From positions 1 to 64,000 of the forward strand of contig NZ_PQIG01000089.1 of assembly GCF_012349115.1 (NCBI RefSeq): 64,000 nucleotides of DNA. Reading direction: 5' to 3'. The position numbers and the translations under genes were made by a program. Of the stretch, positions 6,920-13,724 are shown one piece after another; the first letter of the stretch is position 1; each line of letters opens with the position of its first letter. Below the pieces are notes generated by a model. That model did no database searches. It was not told the DNA's origin and saw nothing but the letters and a program-made list of their open reading frames with translations. Origin of the DNA: Rhizobium ruizarguesonis (GTDB lineage Bacteria > Pseudomonadota > Alphaproteobacteria > Rhizobiales > Rhizobiaceae).

Positions 6920-8251
6920 ATGACAATTTCAGCGAAGACCAGATCGAGACAGCTGCTCATCGGGGAGCCGGACGCTGACGGCGGTCTGAACGACAACAAC
7001 ATGTATCCCGGCCACGAGCTTTCCGACCTGTGCAATGTGCAGCGGCAGCCGGCCGGCGAAGCTGTGGTCCACTATGGGCGTTTCGCGCAGATACCCTCCT
7101 TTCCCGATCATCCGGAAGCCGAGCCGGCCGCTCCCGTTCCCGCGCCGCCGATGGATGCCGCGGTGGAAAAGCAGGAAGACGAGAAGAAGCCGGTCCGACG
7201 ACGGGTGGCGCTTGCCTGCGTTTGTTCGCTGATTTTTCACGCGACGCTGGCCGCTGTATTGATCATTGCCTTCCCTAAGGTGCCGGAGGAGACACTGATG
7301 GAGGCAGGCGAAGCGATCAGCGTCGTCATGCTCGGCAGCTCTGACGCCGATCAGAGCGCCGCCGGCGAGACCGAGGTGACCATACAGCAAGAAATTGTTC
7401 CGGAAGCTGTCGAACCCGATACGGTCAAGCCAGTGGAAACAACGGAGATGCAGCCGGAGGCCGTCCAACCGGAAACTGTCCAGCCGACTGATGCAGAGCC
7501 GGTCGAGGCCGTTCAGCCCACGCAGGAGGTGACGCGCCAGTCAGCGGAGACGGTGACGACTGCGGAACCAGAGGTGCTCGTATCGGAAACCCCTGCGGAA
7601 ACGTCAGTTGCGCAGCCAATGTCGACAGTGGTGCCGGAGCAATCCCCGGAGATGCCGATAACATCCGCCGAACCACTCGCCGCAACCGCGACGCAATCCG
7701 AGCCGGAAGAGATCAAGCCTCTCGAGACGGCCGCGATTTCTCCCGAGCCGGAACCGCCAGCAGAGATCGCCACGCCACAACCAAAACCGAAGCTGGAAAA
7801 GCCCGCGGAAAAGAAGCCGGCCGAAAGAAAGCAGCCTCCAAAGAAGGCACAGGGTTCAGAGGGAGAGGCCAAACAGGAGTCACGCAGGGGCGCCGCGGAC
7901 GGGCAGGCAGACGCCAACTCCGACATTAATTCACGCACGTCGGGCGGAAGGAGTGGATCGGGCGGTGCATCCGAAGCCAATTACAAGGGCAAGATCGTCT
8001 CGCGACTGTTCCGTTGCGTTGACCGGATTGAATCGCGATATCGTCGCGATTCTGCATCCTTGAATGTTCGCATCACGATCAACCGCAACGGAGATATCAC
8101 CGCATCGGGCCTTGTCCGAGGTTCGGGCTTGGCCGAGGTGGATGGTGCCGTTATGTCCCGGATCGCTTCCTGTAATCTTCCCGCTATGCCGGATGACTGG
8201 GCCGGATCCTCGCGCTCGTACAGTTTTCCGGTGCAAGTCACGGCTCGATAA
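6920..8251 (+). CDS. tonB: TonB energy-transducing protein
   Basis: A 443-residue TonB. A cytoplasmic N-terminal region of about 90 residues precedes one transmembrane helix (VALACVCSLIFHATLAAVLIIAF), then a long periplasmic Pro/Glu/Val-rich spacer with many VQP/EAVEP-type repeats and a KPAEKKPAERK segment, and a C-terminal TonB domain from about residue 355 (NYKGKIVSRLFRCVDRI, then NGDITASGLVRGSG). It couples the proton gradient to outer-membrane haem and siderophore receptors. The ATG at 6920 is preferred over 6893 because GAGG precedes it. In R. leguminosarum tonB lies next to hmuPSTUV, as here. Confidence 0.92.
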   Translation: MTISAKTRSRQLLIGEPDADGGLNDNNMYPGHELSDLCNVQRQPAGEAVVHYGRFAQIPSFPDHPEAEPAAPVPAPPMDAAVEKQEDEKKPVRRRVALACVCSLIFHATLAAVLIIAFPKVPEETLMEAGEAISVVMLGSSDADQSAAGETEVTIQQEIVPEAVEPDTVKPVETTEMQPEAVQPETVQPTDAEPVEAVQPTQEVTRQSAETVTTAEPEVLVSETPAETSVAQPMSTVVPEQSPEMPITSAEPLAATATQSEPEEIKPLETAAISPEPEPPAEIATPQPKPKLEKPAEKKPAERKQPPKKAQGSEGEAKQESRRGAADGQADANSDINSRTSGGRSGSGGASEANYKGKIVSRLFRCVDRIESRYRRDSASLNVRITINRNGDITASGLVRGSGLAEVDGAVMSRIASCNLPAMPDDWAGSSRSYSFPVQVTAR

Positions 8252-8358
8252 AATATGATAAATAATCAACTTTATACTTTACTCTAAAAATCAAGTTTAA
8301 TAAGGTCCGCTCGCACACGCAGGAATCGTGTGACGATCAACGAGCGAACGGGTGGCAT
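8252..8358. other. AT-rich intergenic region before the DUF2325 gene
   Basis: A 107-bp AT-rich stretch between tonB and the DUF2325 gene. It contains TGATAAATAATCA (TGA-N7-TCA, too short for an IRO box) and CTCTAAAAATC, which resembles half an Irr control element. A promoter is likely but no hexamers can be assigned with confidence. Confidence 0.35.
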
Positions 8359-8766
8359 ATGGCTCGCAAGGGCAATAAGGGTTCGAACCGGGAGGTCCGC
8401 GACAGCGCGGGCGAGGACGCCGGTCAGGCATCCTCCGGGCGATCCAAACTGGATGGCCGCAGTTTCCTCTATGTCGGCGGCCGCGACTGCCAGGTGGCGC
8501 ATCTTCGCCAGATCTGCAGCAATTTCGGTGCAGAACTCATTCATCACGACGGTGGCTTACGCGAAGCGGTTTCCCGCATCGATACCGTCCTTCCCTCGGT
8601 CGACTGCGTGTTCTGCCCGATCGACTGTATCAGCCACGATGCCTGCCTGCGTGTGAAGACCGGCTGCAAGAAGTTCGGCAAGACCTTCATCCCGCTTCGC
8701 AACGGCAGCAAGTCCAGCCTGGAGCGTGCGTTGCATACGATGAACGAACGAGACAATTCCCGATGA
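8359..8766 (+). CDS. Cys-rich DUF2325 protein in a haem-associated operon
   Basis: A 135-residue protein whose FLYVGGRDCQVAHLRQICSNFGAELIHHDGG block identifies DUF2325, a Rossmann-like domain of unknown role. The second half holds a cluster of cysteines with spacing CxxCx3Cx5Cx6C (from DCVFC through GCKKF), plus two Cys earlier, suggesting metal, Fe-S or haem binding. It is translationally coupled to the next gene (ATGA overlap at 8763-8766), and a haem monooxygenase gene follows, so a role in haem or iron handling is inferred from neighbours only. Confidence 0.75.
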   Translation: MARKGNKGSNREVRDSAGEDAGQASSGRSKLDGRSFLYVGGRDCQVAHLRQICSNFGAELIHHDGGLREAVSRIDTVLPSVDCVFCPIDCISHDACLRVKTGCKKFGKTFIPLRNGSKSSLERALHTMNERDNSR

Positions 8767-9035
8767 ACGACCAGCGCCCCGACGGCGTCACCATGATCGG
8801 CCTGCATAAGCTTGCCGCGCAGACAGGCGAGGGCCTCGTGCCCGAACTCTACGAACTTTTCCAGCAGCATGCCGAACGCCAGCAGATCTGCCAGAATGTG
8901 ACGCTGTTCCCGACCTGGGAAGCGCGCATGCCCGGGGAAGTGACAACAAGACCGCTTGGACAGGCGGCGGCAAACGGCGATAATATCCTCGCCTTTCCCT
9001 CACGCGTAGCAAGGACGGGCAAGAGGAAGGCGTAA
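8763..9035 (+). CDS. Conserved small protein of unknown function
   Basis: A 90-residue protein starting inside the stop codon of the DUF2325 gene (ATGA) and ending just before hmuQ. It shows a helical segment (LHKLAAQTGEGLVPELYELFQQHAERQQICQNV trimmed here to its amphipathic core), a PTWEARMPGE stretch and a basic tail (RVARTGKRKA). No family is recognised. Coupling to both neighbours suggests a common haem-related function. Confidence 0.6.
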   Translation: MNDQRPDGVTMIGLHKLAAQTGEGLVPELYELFQQHAERQQICQNVTLFPTWEARMPGEVTTRPLGQAAANGDNILAFPSRVARTGKRKA

Positions 9036-9044
9036 GGAGATTTC

Positions 9045-9359
9045 ATGTATGTCGCAATGAACCGCTTCAAGGTGGCGACCGGGAGCGAGGGTGACTTCGA
9101 GGCGGTCTGGCGCAACCGCGATTCCAGCCTGCCCGGGGTGCCTGGTTTCGTCGAATTCCGCCTGCTGCGCGGCAAGGTCAACGACGAGGAGGGCTATACG
9201 CTCTATTCCTCGCACACGGTCTGGAAAAGCGAGGCGGATTTTCAGAACTGGACGAAGTCCGAGAGTTTTCGCGCAGCGCACCGCAATGCCGGCGATCACA
9301 AGGCCATGTACAAAGGGCCGCCTGTTTTTGAAGGCTTCAACGTGGTCGACGGGATTTAA
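9045..9359 (+). CDS. hmuQ: HmuQ/BhuQ-type haem-degrading monooxygenase
   Basis: A 104-residue ABM-fold protein of the IsdG/HmuQ group, which cleaves haem and releases iron. It starts YVAMNRFKVATGSEGDFEAVW; the GFVEFRLLRGK strand and the SSHTVWKSEADFQNWTKSESFRAAH segment hold the Trp and His expected in this family (H in FRAAH as likely axial ligand). A clear AAGGAG site lies 5 bases before the ATG. In Bradyrhizobium and Brucella HmuQ/BhuQ proteins are iron-regulated haem oxygenases. It may work beside HmuS on haem imported by HmuTUV. Confidence 0.85.
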   Translation: MYVAMNRFKVATGSEGDFEAVWRNRDSSLPGVPGFVEFRLLRGKVNDEEGYTLYSSHTVWKSEADFQNWTKSESFRAAHRNAGDHKAMYKGPPVFEGFNVVDGI

Positions 9360-9455
9360 TTGCGGTTGATTAAGAGCGACTTGGCTCTTCGCTAAAATCT
9401 TGATTTTTTTGATCTCTGTCAGCTCCAGCGGAGAAAGGAGCCTGAGGCGCTGCCA

Positions 9456-9630
9456 CAGGTCTCTTCTCCCCAGCGGGGAGAAGTGCCGGAGCGATAGCGA
9501 GGCGATGAGGGGGTGAGCGGCTAAGCCGCGAATGCACTGAGCGTAAGCGAAGGGCAATAATGGATGGCGTGCCGTGCGGCCTCCTTATCCGACCCTTCGG
9601 GCCACCTTCTCCCCGAGGGGAGAAGAGGGA
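9456..9630. repeat. Pair of palindromic intergenic repeats
   Basis: Two copies of the same hairpin, CTTCTCCCC-(2 or 3 bases)-GGGGAGAAG, at 9463-9483 and 9606-9625, embedded in a GC-rich mosaic. The 377-bp gap between hmuQ and the DUF423 gene holds nothing else recognisable; it separates two converging transcription units. Confidence 0.7.
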
Positions 9631-9736
9631 GCAAGCCGCCGCCCCAGTCATCCCTCGGGATGGTATATCTACTCTGTGAACCTTCATTAAGCCCCCCTGA
9701 GCAATATCGGCAGAGCGCTATGCCGAACCGTCAATC

Positions 9737-10108
9737 CTAGGCCCGAACGCGCAAAACCGCTCCTGCCGCAACGGCCAGCCAGCCGAACATCATGGCGAAA
9801 CCGCCGGTCGGGGCGGCCATCGGGAACAGGCCGGAACCGGCAAAACGCAGCGAAACGAGATCGCCTGAAAAGAGCAGCGTGCCGATGCCGATCAGTAAAC
9901 CGGCCAGCCAGGCGGTTTTGATTCTGTCGGCGGCGAGCGCCAATGCCAGCAGGGCGGGCGCATGCGCCAGGCACATGGTGGATGCCGAGGCGAGCAGGTG
10001 GGCGTCGCCACCGCCATGCGCGGCCGCTGCGGCGAGCGCCACGCCGGCAAAACCGAACAGACCGGACAACAGGTAAAACAGCGGCACGAAACGGTCGTTG
10101 AGGTGCAT
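9737..10108 (-). CDS. DUF423 small membrane protein
   Basis: A 123-residue protein with four hydrophobic segments (PLFYLLSGLFGFAGVALAAAAAH; LAHAPALLALALAA; AWLAGLLIGIGTLLFSGDL; MMFGWLAVAAGAVL). The conserved AAHG and GTLLFSGDL motifs identify DUF423 (YwdK-like), whose function is unknown. AAGGAA, 7 bases upstream of the ATG, lies within the end of the globin gene, three bases away, so the two are co-translated. Confidence 0.82.
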   Translation of the reverse strand: MHLNDRFVPLFYLLSGLFGFAGVALAAAAAHGGGDAHLLASASTMCLAHAPALLALALAADRIKTAWLAGLLIGIGTLLFSGDLVSLRFAGSGLFPMAAPTGGFAMMFGWLAVAAGAVLRVRA

Positions 10109-10111
10109 CGG

Positions 10112-10501
10112 CTATTCCTTGTTCTGCATGTGATAGGCGAGCCGTTCGACCGGCGCCCAGATGAGATCGCGCAGCGCCTGGCTTGCGATCGTCTCGTCCA
10201 GGGCGCGGCGGAAGCAGAGCAGCCATTCGTCCCGCTCGACAGGGCCGATCTCGGCGACGAAATGGCGGCTGCGCAGGCGCGGATGGCCGCGCTTGTCGGT
10301 ATAGAGCGGCGGGCCGCCGAGATAACCGCTCATATATTCGTAGAATTTCTCTTCACTGCCCGTAAGGCTCGGCGGATGCACGGCGCGCACGTTCCTCGCC
10401 TCCGGCAGCGTGTCCATCAGCGCGTAGAAGCGGTGCGTCAGCGCCCGCACGACGGGATCGCCGCCGATCGCTTGATATAAGGTGGTGACCTTCTCCGTCA
10501 C
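10112..10501 (-). CDS. Group II truncated haemoglobin
   Basis: A 129-residue globin of the trHbO type. The B-helix FYALMD carries the Tyr at B10, the proximal His lies in GHPRLRSRHF, and a Trp in the G-helix (DEWLLCF) matches the conserved TrpG8 of the group. Such proteins bind O2 or NO. The start is GTG with GGGGAT 6-8 bases upstream. It is upstream of and coupled to the DUF423 gene. Confidence 0.85.
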   Translation of the reverse strand: MTEKVTTLYQAIGGDPVVRALTHRFYALMDTLPEARNVRAVHPPSLTGSEEKFYEYMSGYLGGPPLYTDKRGHPRLRSRHFVAEIGPVERDEWLLCFRRALDETIASQALRDLIWAPVERLAYHMQNKE

Positions 10502-10632
10502 AAAACCATCCCCATTGCCTCAACCGTTCCCCGGCCTCTTCATGCACCGGGCGGAAAATGATCGCAACTGTCATCAAGGCGCCGCGGCATTTCGCGCATA
10601 ATGCCGGCACGGCGGGATTGCAGCCGGTTCTC

Positions 10633-10663
10633 TTGACAAAACCGTCCGGACGGTATCTTTTAT
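10633..10663 (+). promoter_or_regulatory. Promoter and palindromic operator of the TetR gene
   Basis: TTGACA (10633-10638) is followed by a perfect 14-bp palindrome ACCGTCCGGACGGT (10641-10654) and a T-rich -10 region (TATCTT at 10654 or TTTTAT at 10658). The operator fills the spacer, so bound repressor would block polymerase. The start codon is at 10668, leaving essentially no leader and no ribosome site. Confidence 0.75.
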
Positions 10664-10667
10664 CTGC

Positions 10668-11231
10668 ATGTCAAACGCTCATCATCGCAAGAAACAGCCC
10701 GTGCTCGTGCGCCAGCAGTTGCTGGAGGTCGCCGCGCGCCTTGCTGCCAGCGACGGCATGGCCGCCGTCACGCTCGATGCGGTTTCCGCGGCGTCCAGCG
10801 TCAGCAAGGGTGGGCTGCTGCATCATTTCCCGACGAAGAATGCGCTGCTCGATGCCCTGTTCGAGAGCCTGCTCGAAAAGTTCGACGCCGATATAGAGGA
10901 ACTGATGCGCGGCGATCCTCTGCCGCAGGGCCGCTTCACCCGCGCCTATCTCAGGGCGGTATCCGGTCTCAAGGAGCGTCCCGACGATTCCCGGAGTTGG
11001 ACGCAGGTGACGATCGCGCTTCTTGCCGAACCACGGCTGCGTCTTCGCTGGCGCCAATGGGTGCAGGCGCGGGCGGAGGAATATATCGGCACCGACTCCT
11101 CGCTCGATGCGCAAGTCGTGCGTTTCGCCGCCGACGGTCTTTGGTTCGCAGATACGTTGGAAAGCCATGATATCAACGGCGTTCAGAGGCGGGATCTTAT
11201 CGATCGCCTTGTCGAACTGACCGGCAAATAA
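10668..11231 (+). CDS. TetR-family repressor of the adjacent SMR pump
   Basis: A 187-residue TetR regulator. The N-terminal HTH is visible at about residues 14-60 (LLEVAARLAASDGMAAVTLDAVSAAS, then SKGGLLHHFPTKNALLDAL, the recognition-helix motif). The C-terminal ligand domain is not assignable. It lies 18 bp upstream of an EmrE-like pump on the same strand, and a perfect palindrome overlaps its promoter, so it most likely represses itself and the pump until a toxic cation binds. Confidence 0.87.
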   Translation: MSNAHHRKKQPVLVRQQLLEVAARLAASDGMAAVTLDAVSAASSVSKGGLLHHFPTKNALLDALFESLLEKFDADIEELMRGDPLPQGRFTRAYLRAVSGLKERPDDSRSWTQVTIALLAEPRLRLRWRQWVQARAEEYIGTDSSLDAQVVRFAADGLWFADTLESHDINGVQRRDLIDRLVELTGK

Positions 11232-11249
11232 TTCGAAAAGGAATTCGCC

Positions 11250-11591
11250 ATGAGCCAGGCCGCCGTCTACGGGCTGCTGTTTGCAGCCATCGTGCTCGAG
11301 GTCATCGGCACGACCGCGCTGCAGCTGTCGCAGCAATTCACCCGCATCGGGCCGACGGCACTCGTCGTCGCCTGCTATGCGGCTGCCTTCTATTGCCTGT
11401 CGCTGACTCTGAAAAGCATCCCCGTCGGTATCGCCTATGCGATTTGGAGCGCTTTGGGAATCGTGCTGATTTCCTCGGTCGGCCTGGTGTTCTTCAAGCA
11501 GCGCCTCGACCTGCCGGCAATCGTCGGCCTTGGGCTGATCATATCGGGCGTTATGGTCGTCAATCTGTTCTCGAAATCCGTTTCGCATTGA
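11250..11591 (+). CDS. EmrE-like SMR multidrug efflux protein
   Basis: A 113-residue four-helix small multidrug resistance protein. The essential membrane glutamate is E17 in IVLEVIGTTAL. The third helix carries IPVGIAYAIWSALGIVLIS, and the RLDLPAIVGLGLIISGVMVVNL helix is very close to E. coli EmrE. It exchanges protons for quaternary cations. An AAAAGGAATT ribosome site precedes the ATG. Confidence 0.9.
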   Translation: MSQAAVYGLLFAAIVLEVIGTTALQLSQQFTRIGPTALVVACYAAAFYCLSLTLKSIPVGIAYAIWSALGIVLISSVGLVFFKQRLDLPAIVGLGLIISGVMVVNLFSKSVSH

Positions 11592-11644
11592 TATTGCTGT
11601 GATATTGGCAGGTGGTTTCTCCGCCTTCGGCCGATAAATTTTCC

Positions 11645-11668
11645 CCTTTGTCAAAATACTGACAAAGG
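11645..11668. promoter_or_regulatory. Inverted repeat operator upstream of thuA
   Basis: Perfect 9-bp inverted repeat CCTTTGTCA-AAATAC-TGACAAAGG, 115 bases upstream of the thuA start. It is a strong candidate regulator site; the cognate regulator is not in this window. Confidence 0.6.
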
Positions 11669-11719
11669 TCTATGTGTTCCTTGGACGTGAGGAGACGAGG
11701 CGCAGCCGGCGCCGTTTTC

Positions 11720-11731
11720 CAAAGCGCTTTG
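11720..11731. promoter_or_regulatory. LacI-type operator upstream of thuA
   Basis: CAAAGCGCTTTG is a perfect 12-bp palindrome with the central CG step and AAAGCGCTTT core usual for LacI/GalR-family repressors. It lies 50 bases before the thuA ATG. Confidence 0.6.
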
Positions 11732-11781
11732 AATCCTGCCTTCCCGCCTATCGATATTTCCAGGTTCTACAGGAGCACATC

Positions 11782-12567
11782 ATGGCCATTCGCACCGTCG
11801 TCTGGGGAGAGAATATCCACGAGACTACCAATGAGATCGTCCGGGGGATCTATCCCGAAGGGATGCACACGACGATCGCCAATGCGCTGAACACCGATCC
11901 AAGTATCTCGGCAACGACAGCGACGCTGCAGGAGCCGGAACACGGCCTCAGCGAAGCCCGCCTTACTGAGACAGACGTCTTGACCTGGTGGGGCCACAAG
12001 GATCACGGCGCGGTCGCCGACGTCGTCGTCGAGCGGGTTGCCAAGCGCGTCTGGGAAGGCATGGGTCTGCTGGTGTTGCATTCCGGCCATTTCTCCAAGA
12101 TCTTCAAGCGGCTGATGGGCACGCCCTGCGCGCTGAAATGGCGCGAGGCGGGTGAGCGCGAGCGTCTGTGGACGATCAACCAGCGCCATCCGATCGCCGC
12201 CGGCATCGGCGAACATTTCGAGCTTGAGAACGAGGAAATGTATGGCGAGCAGTTCTCGGTGCCGGAACCGCTCGAAACGGTGTTCATCTCCTGGTTCCAG
12301 GGCGGCGAAGTATTCCGGTCGGGCCTGACCTGGCGGCGCGGCGCCGGCAACATCTTCTATTTCCGTCCCGGGCACGAGACCTATCCGACCTACCACGATG
12401 CCAATGTCCAGAAGGTGCTGATCAACGGTGTGAAGTGGGCCTATAATCCCGAGGGTGCATTGAAGAGCATTACTGATGCTCCAAATGTGCCGGTAGAAAA
12501 AGCACTGGAGCCGATCGTCGAACGCGGCCCGAGACTGCACCAGGCCGGCGAAGCCGGTTACCGCTGA
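11782..12567 (+). CDS. thuA: Trehalose utilisation protein ThuA
   Basis: A 261-residue ThuA-family protein (class I glutamine amidotransferase-like fold). In Sinorhizobium meliloti ThuA and ThuB act together to oxidise trehalose and related disaccharides to 3-keto derivatives. Visible features are VVWGENIHET at the N-terminus, LTWWGHKDHGAV, LLVLHSGHFSKIFKRLMG and FYFRPGHETYPTYHD near the end, with several conserved His. AGGAG precedes the ATG at 11782; an upstream extension of the frame has no ribosome site. The usual thuEFGK transporter genes are absent on either side. Confidence 0.88.
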   Translation: MAIRTVVWGENIHETTNEIVRGIYPEGMHTTIANALNTDPSISATTATLQEPEHGLSEARLTETDVLTWWGHKDHGAVADVVVERVAKRVWEGMGLLVLHSGHFSKIFKRLMGTPCALKWREAGERERLWTINQRHPIAAGIGEHFELENEEMYGEQFSVPEPLETVFISWFQGGEVFRSGLTWRRGAGNIFYFRPGHETYPTYHDANVQKVLINGVKWAYNPEGALKSITDAPNVPVEKALEPIVERGPRLHQAGEAGYR

Positions 12568-12576
12568 GGAGCATCC

Positions 12577-13620
12577 ATGCGACTACTCGTTCTTGGCACG
12601 GGGGTGATGGCGAAAAACCAGCTCGCCCGCTTCCCTCTCATCGACGGCGTGACGGTGGTCGGCGCCGTCGACACCGATCCCGAGCGGCTTTCGGCTTTCG
12701 CCGACAAGTTCAACATCGAAAAGCGGTTTCTTTCGCTGGAGGAGGCGATCGCCTGGGGTGAATTCGATGCGGCGACAAATGTCACGCCCGACCGCATCCA
12801 TCACCCGACGACGATGGCGCTGATTGCTGCGGGCAAGCACGTTTTCTGCGAAAAGCCGCTGGCGGAGAACTATGCGAAGGCGCTGGAGATGACGGAGGCG
12901 GCCGAAAAGGCCGGCGTCATCAACATGGTCAACCTCACCTATCGCAACGTCGCGCCGCTGCAGCGCGCCCGTGAGATGGTGCTCGCCGGCGAGCTCGGCA
13001 CGATCAGACATGTGGAAGCCTCCTATCTCCAGAGCTGGCTGGTGTCGCGCGCCTGGGGCGACTGGCGCACGGAATCGACCTGGCTGTGGCGGCTTTCCAC
13101 CGGCCATGGTTCGAACGGCGTGCTCGGCGACGTCGGCATCCATATTCTGGATTTCGCCGCCTATGGCGCGGCGACCGACATCGATCACGTCTTTGCCCGG
13201 CTGAAGACCTTCAACAAGGCGCCGGGCGGCCAGATCGGCGAGTATCTGCTCGATGCCAATGACAGCTTCACCATGTCTGTCGATTTCGCCAACGGCGCGC
13301 TCGGCGTCATCCATGCCAGCCGCTGGGCGACAGGGCATCTGAACGAGTTGAAGCTGCGTATTTATGGCGAGAGGGGCAGCCTTGAGGTCATCCATCGTCC
13401 CAGCGGTTCCGAGCTGCATGGCTGCCTCGGCGAGGATGTCGAAACCGCGACCTGGACGAAGATCGAGGTTGAACCGGTGGCGACCAACTACGAGCGTTTT
13501 GCCGAGGCCGTGGCAAGCGGCGTCCAGCCGGACCCGAACTTCCGCCATGCCGCCAACCTGCAGAAGGTGCTCGACCTTGCGATGGTGACCGAGCGCGAGC
13601 GGCGCGAGTTGAAGGTTTGA
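12577..13620 (+). CDS. thuB: ThuB, Gfo/Idh/MocA-family sugar dehydrogenase
   Basis: A 347-residue NAD(P)-dependent oxidoreductase. The Rossmann start reads LLVLGTGVMAKNQLARF, the nucleotide-binding region includes VGAVDTDPERLSAF, and the family EKPLAENYAKALEM motif is near residue 90 (catalytic Lys in EKP). GDVGIHILDFAAYG with Asp/His is the substrate-site region near residue 187. It is the partner of ThuA, starting 9 bp downstream. Confidence 0.88.
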   Translation: MRLLVLGTGVMAKNQLARFPLIDGVTVVGAVDTDPERLSAFADKFNIEKRFLSLEEAIAWGEFDAATNVTPDRIHHPTTMALIAAGKHVFCEKPLAENYAKALEMTEAAEKAGVINMVNLTYRNVAPLQRAREMVLAGELGTIRHVEASYLQSWLVSRAWGDWRTESTWLWRLSTGHGSNGVLGDVGIHILDFAAYGAATDIDHVFARLKTFNKAPGGQIGEYLLDANDSFTMSVDFANGALGVIHASRWATGHLNELKLRIYGERGSLEVIHRPSGSELHGCLGEDVETATWTKIEVEPVATNYERFAEAVASGVQPDPNFRHAANLQKVLDLAMVTERERRELKV

Positions 13621-13627
13621 CCCTGTC

Positions 13628-13670
13628 CGCTGGATAAGCTGCCGTTCATCCGACGGTGGCTTATCCAGCG
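13628..13670. terminator. Long hairpin after thuB
   Basis: A perfect 12-bp inverted repeat (CGCTGGATAAGC at 13628-13639, GCTTATCCAGCG at 13659-13670) with a smaller inner CCGT/ACGG stem, 8 bases after the thuB stop. There is no T-run, so it may be a weak terminator or an mRNA-stabilising 3' end. Confidence 0.55.
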
Positions 13671-13724
13671 CATCGGCGCACCATCGGCTTTCAGTCCGCA
13701 ATATTTTCGCGCTATGCTCTGGCA

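Noticed and set aside
8256..8272. TGATAAATAATCA as an IRO box before the DUF2325 gene
   Set aside because: The spacing is 7 bases and not 9, so it does not fit the RirA consensus.
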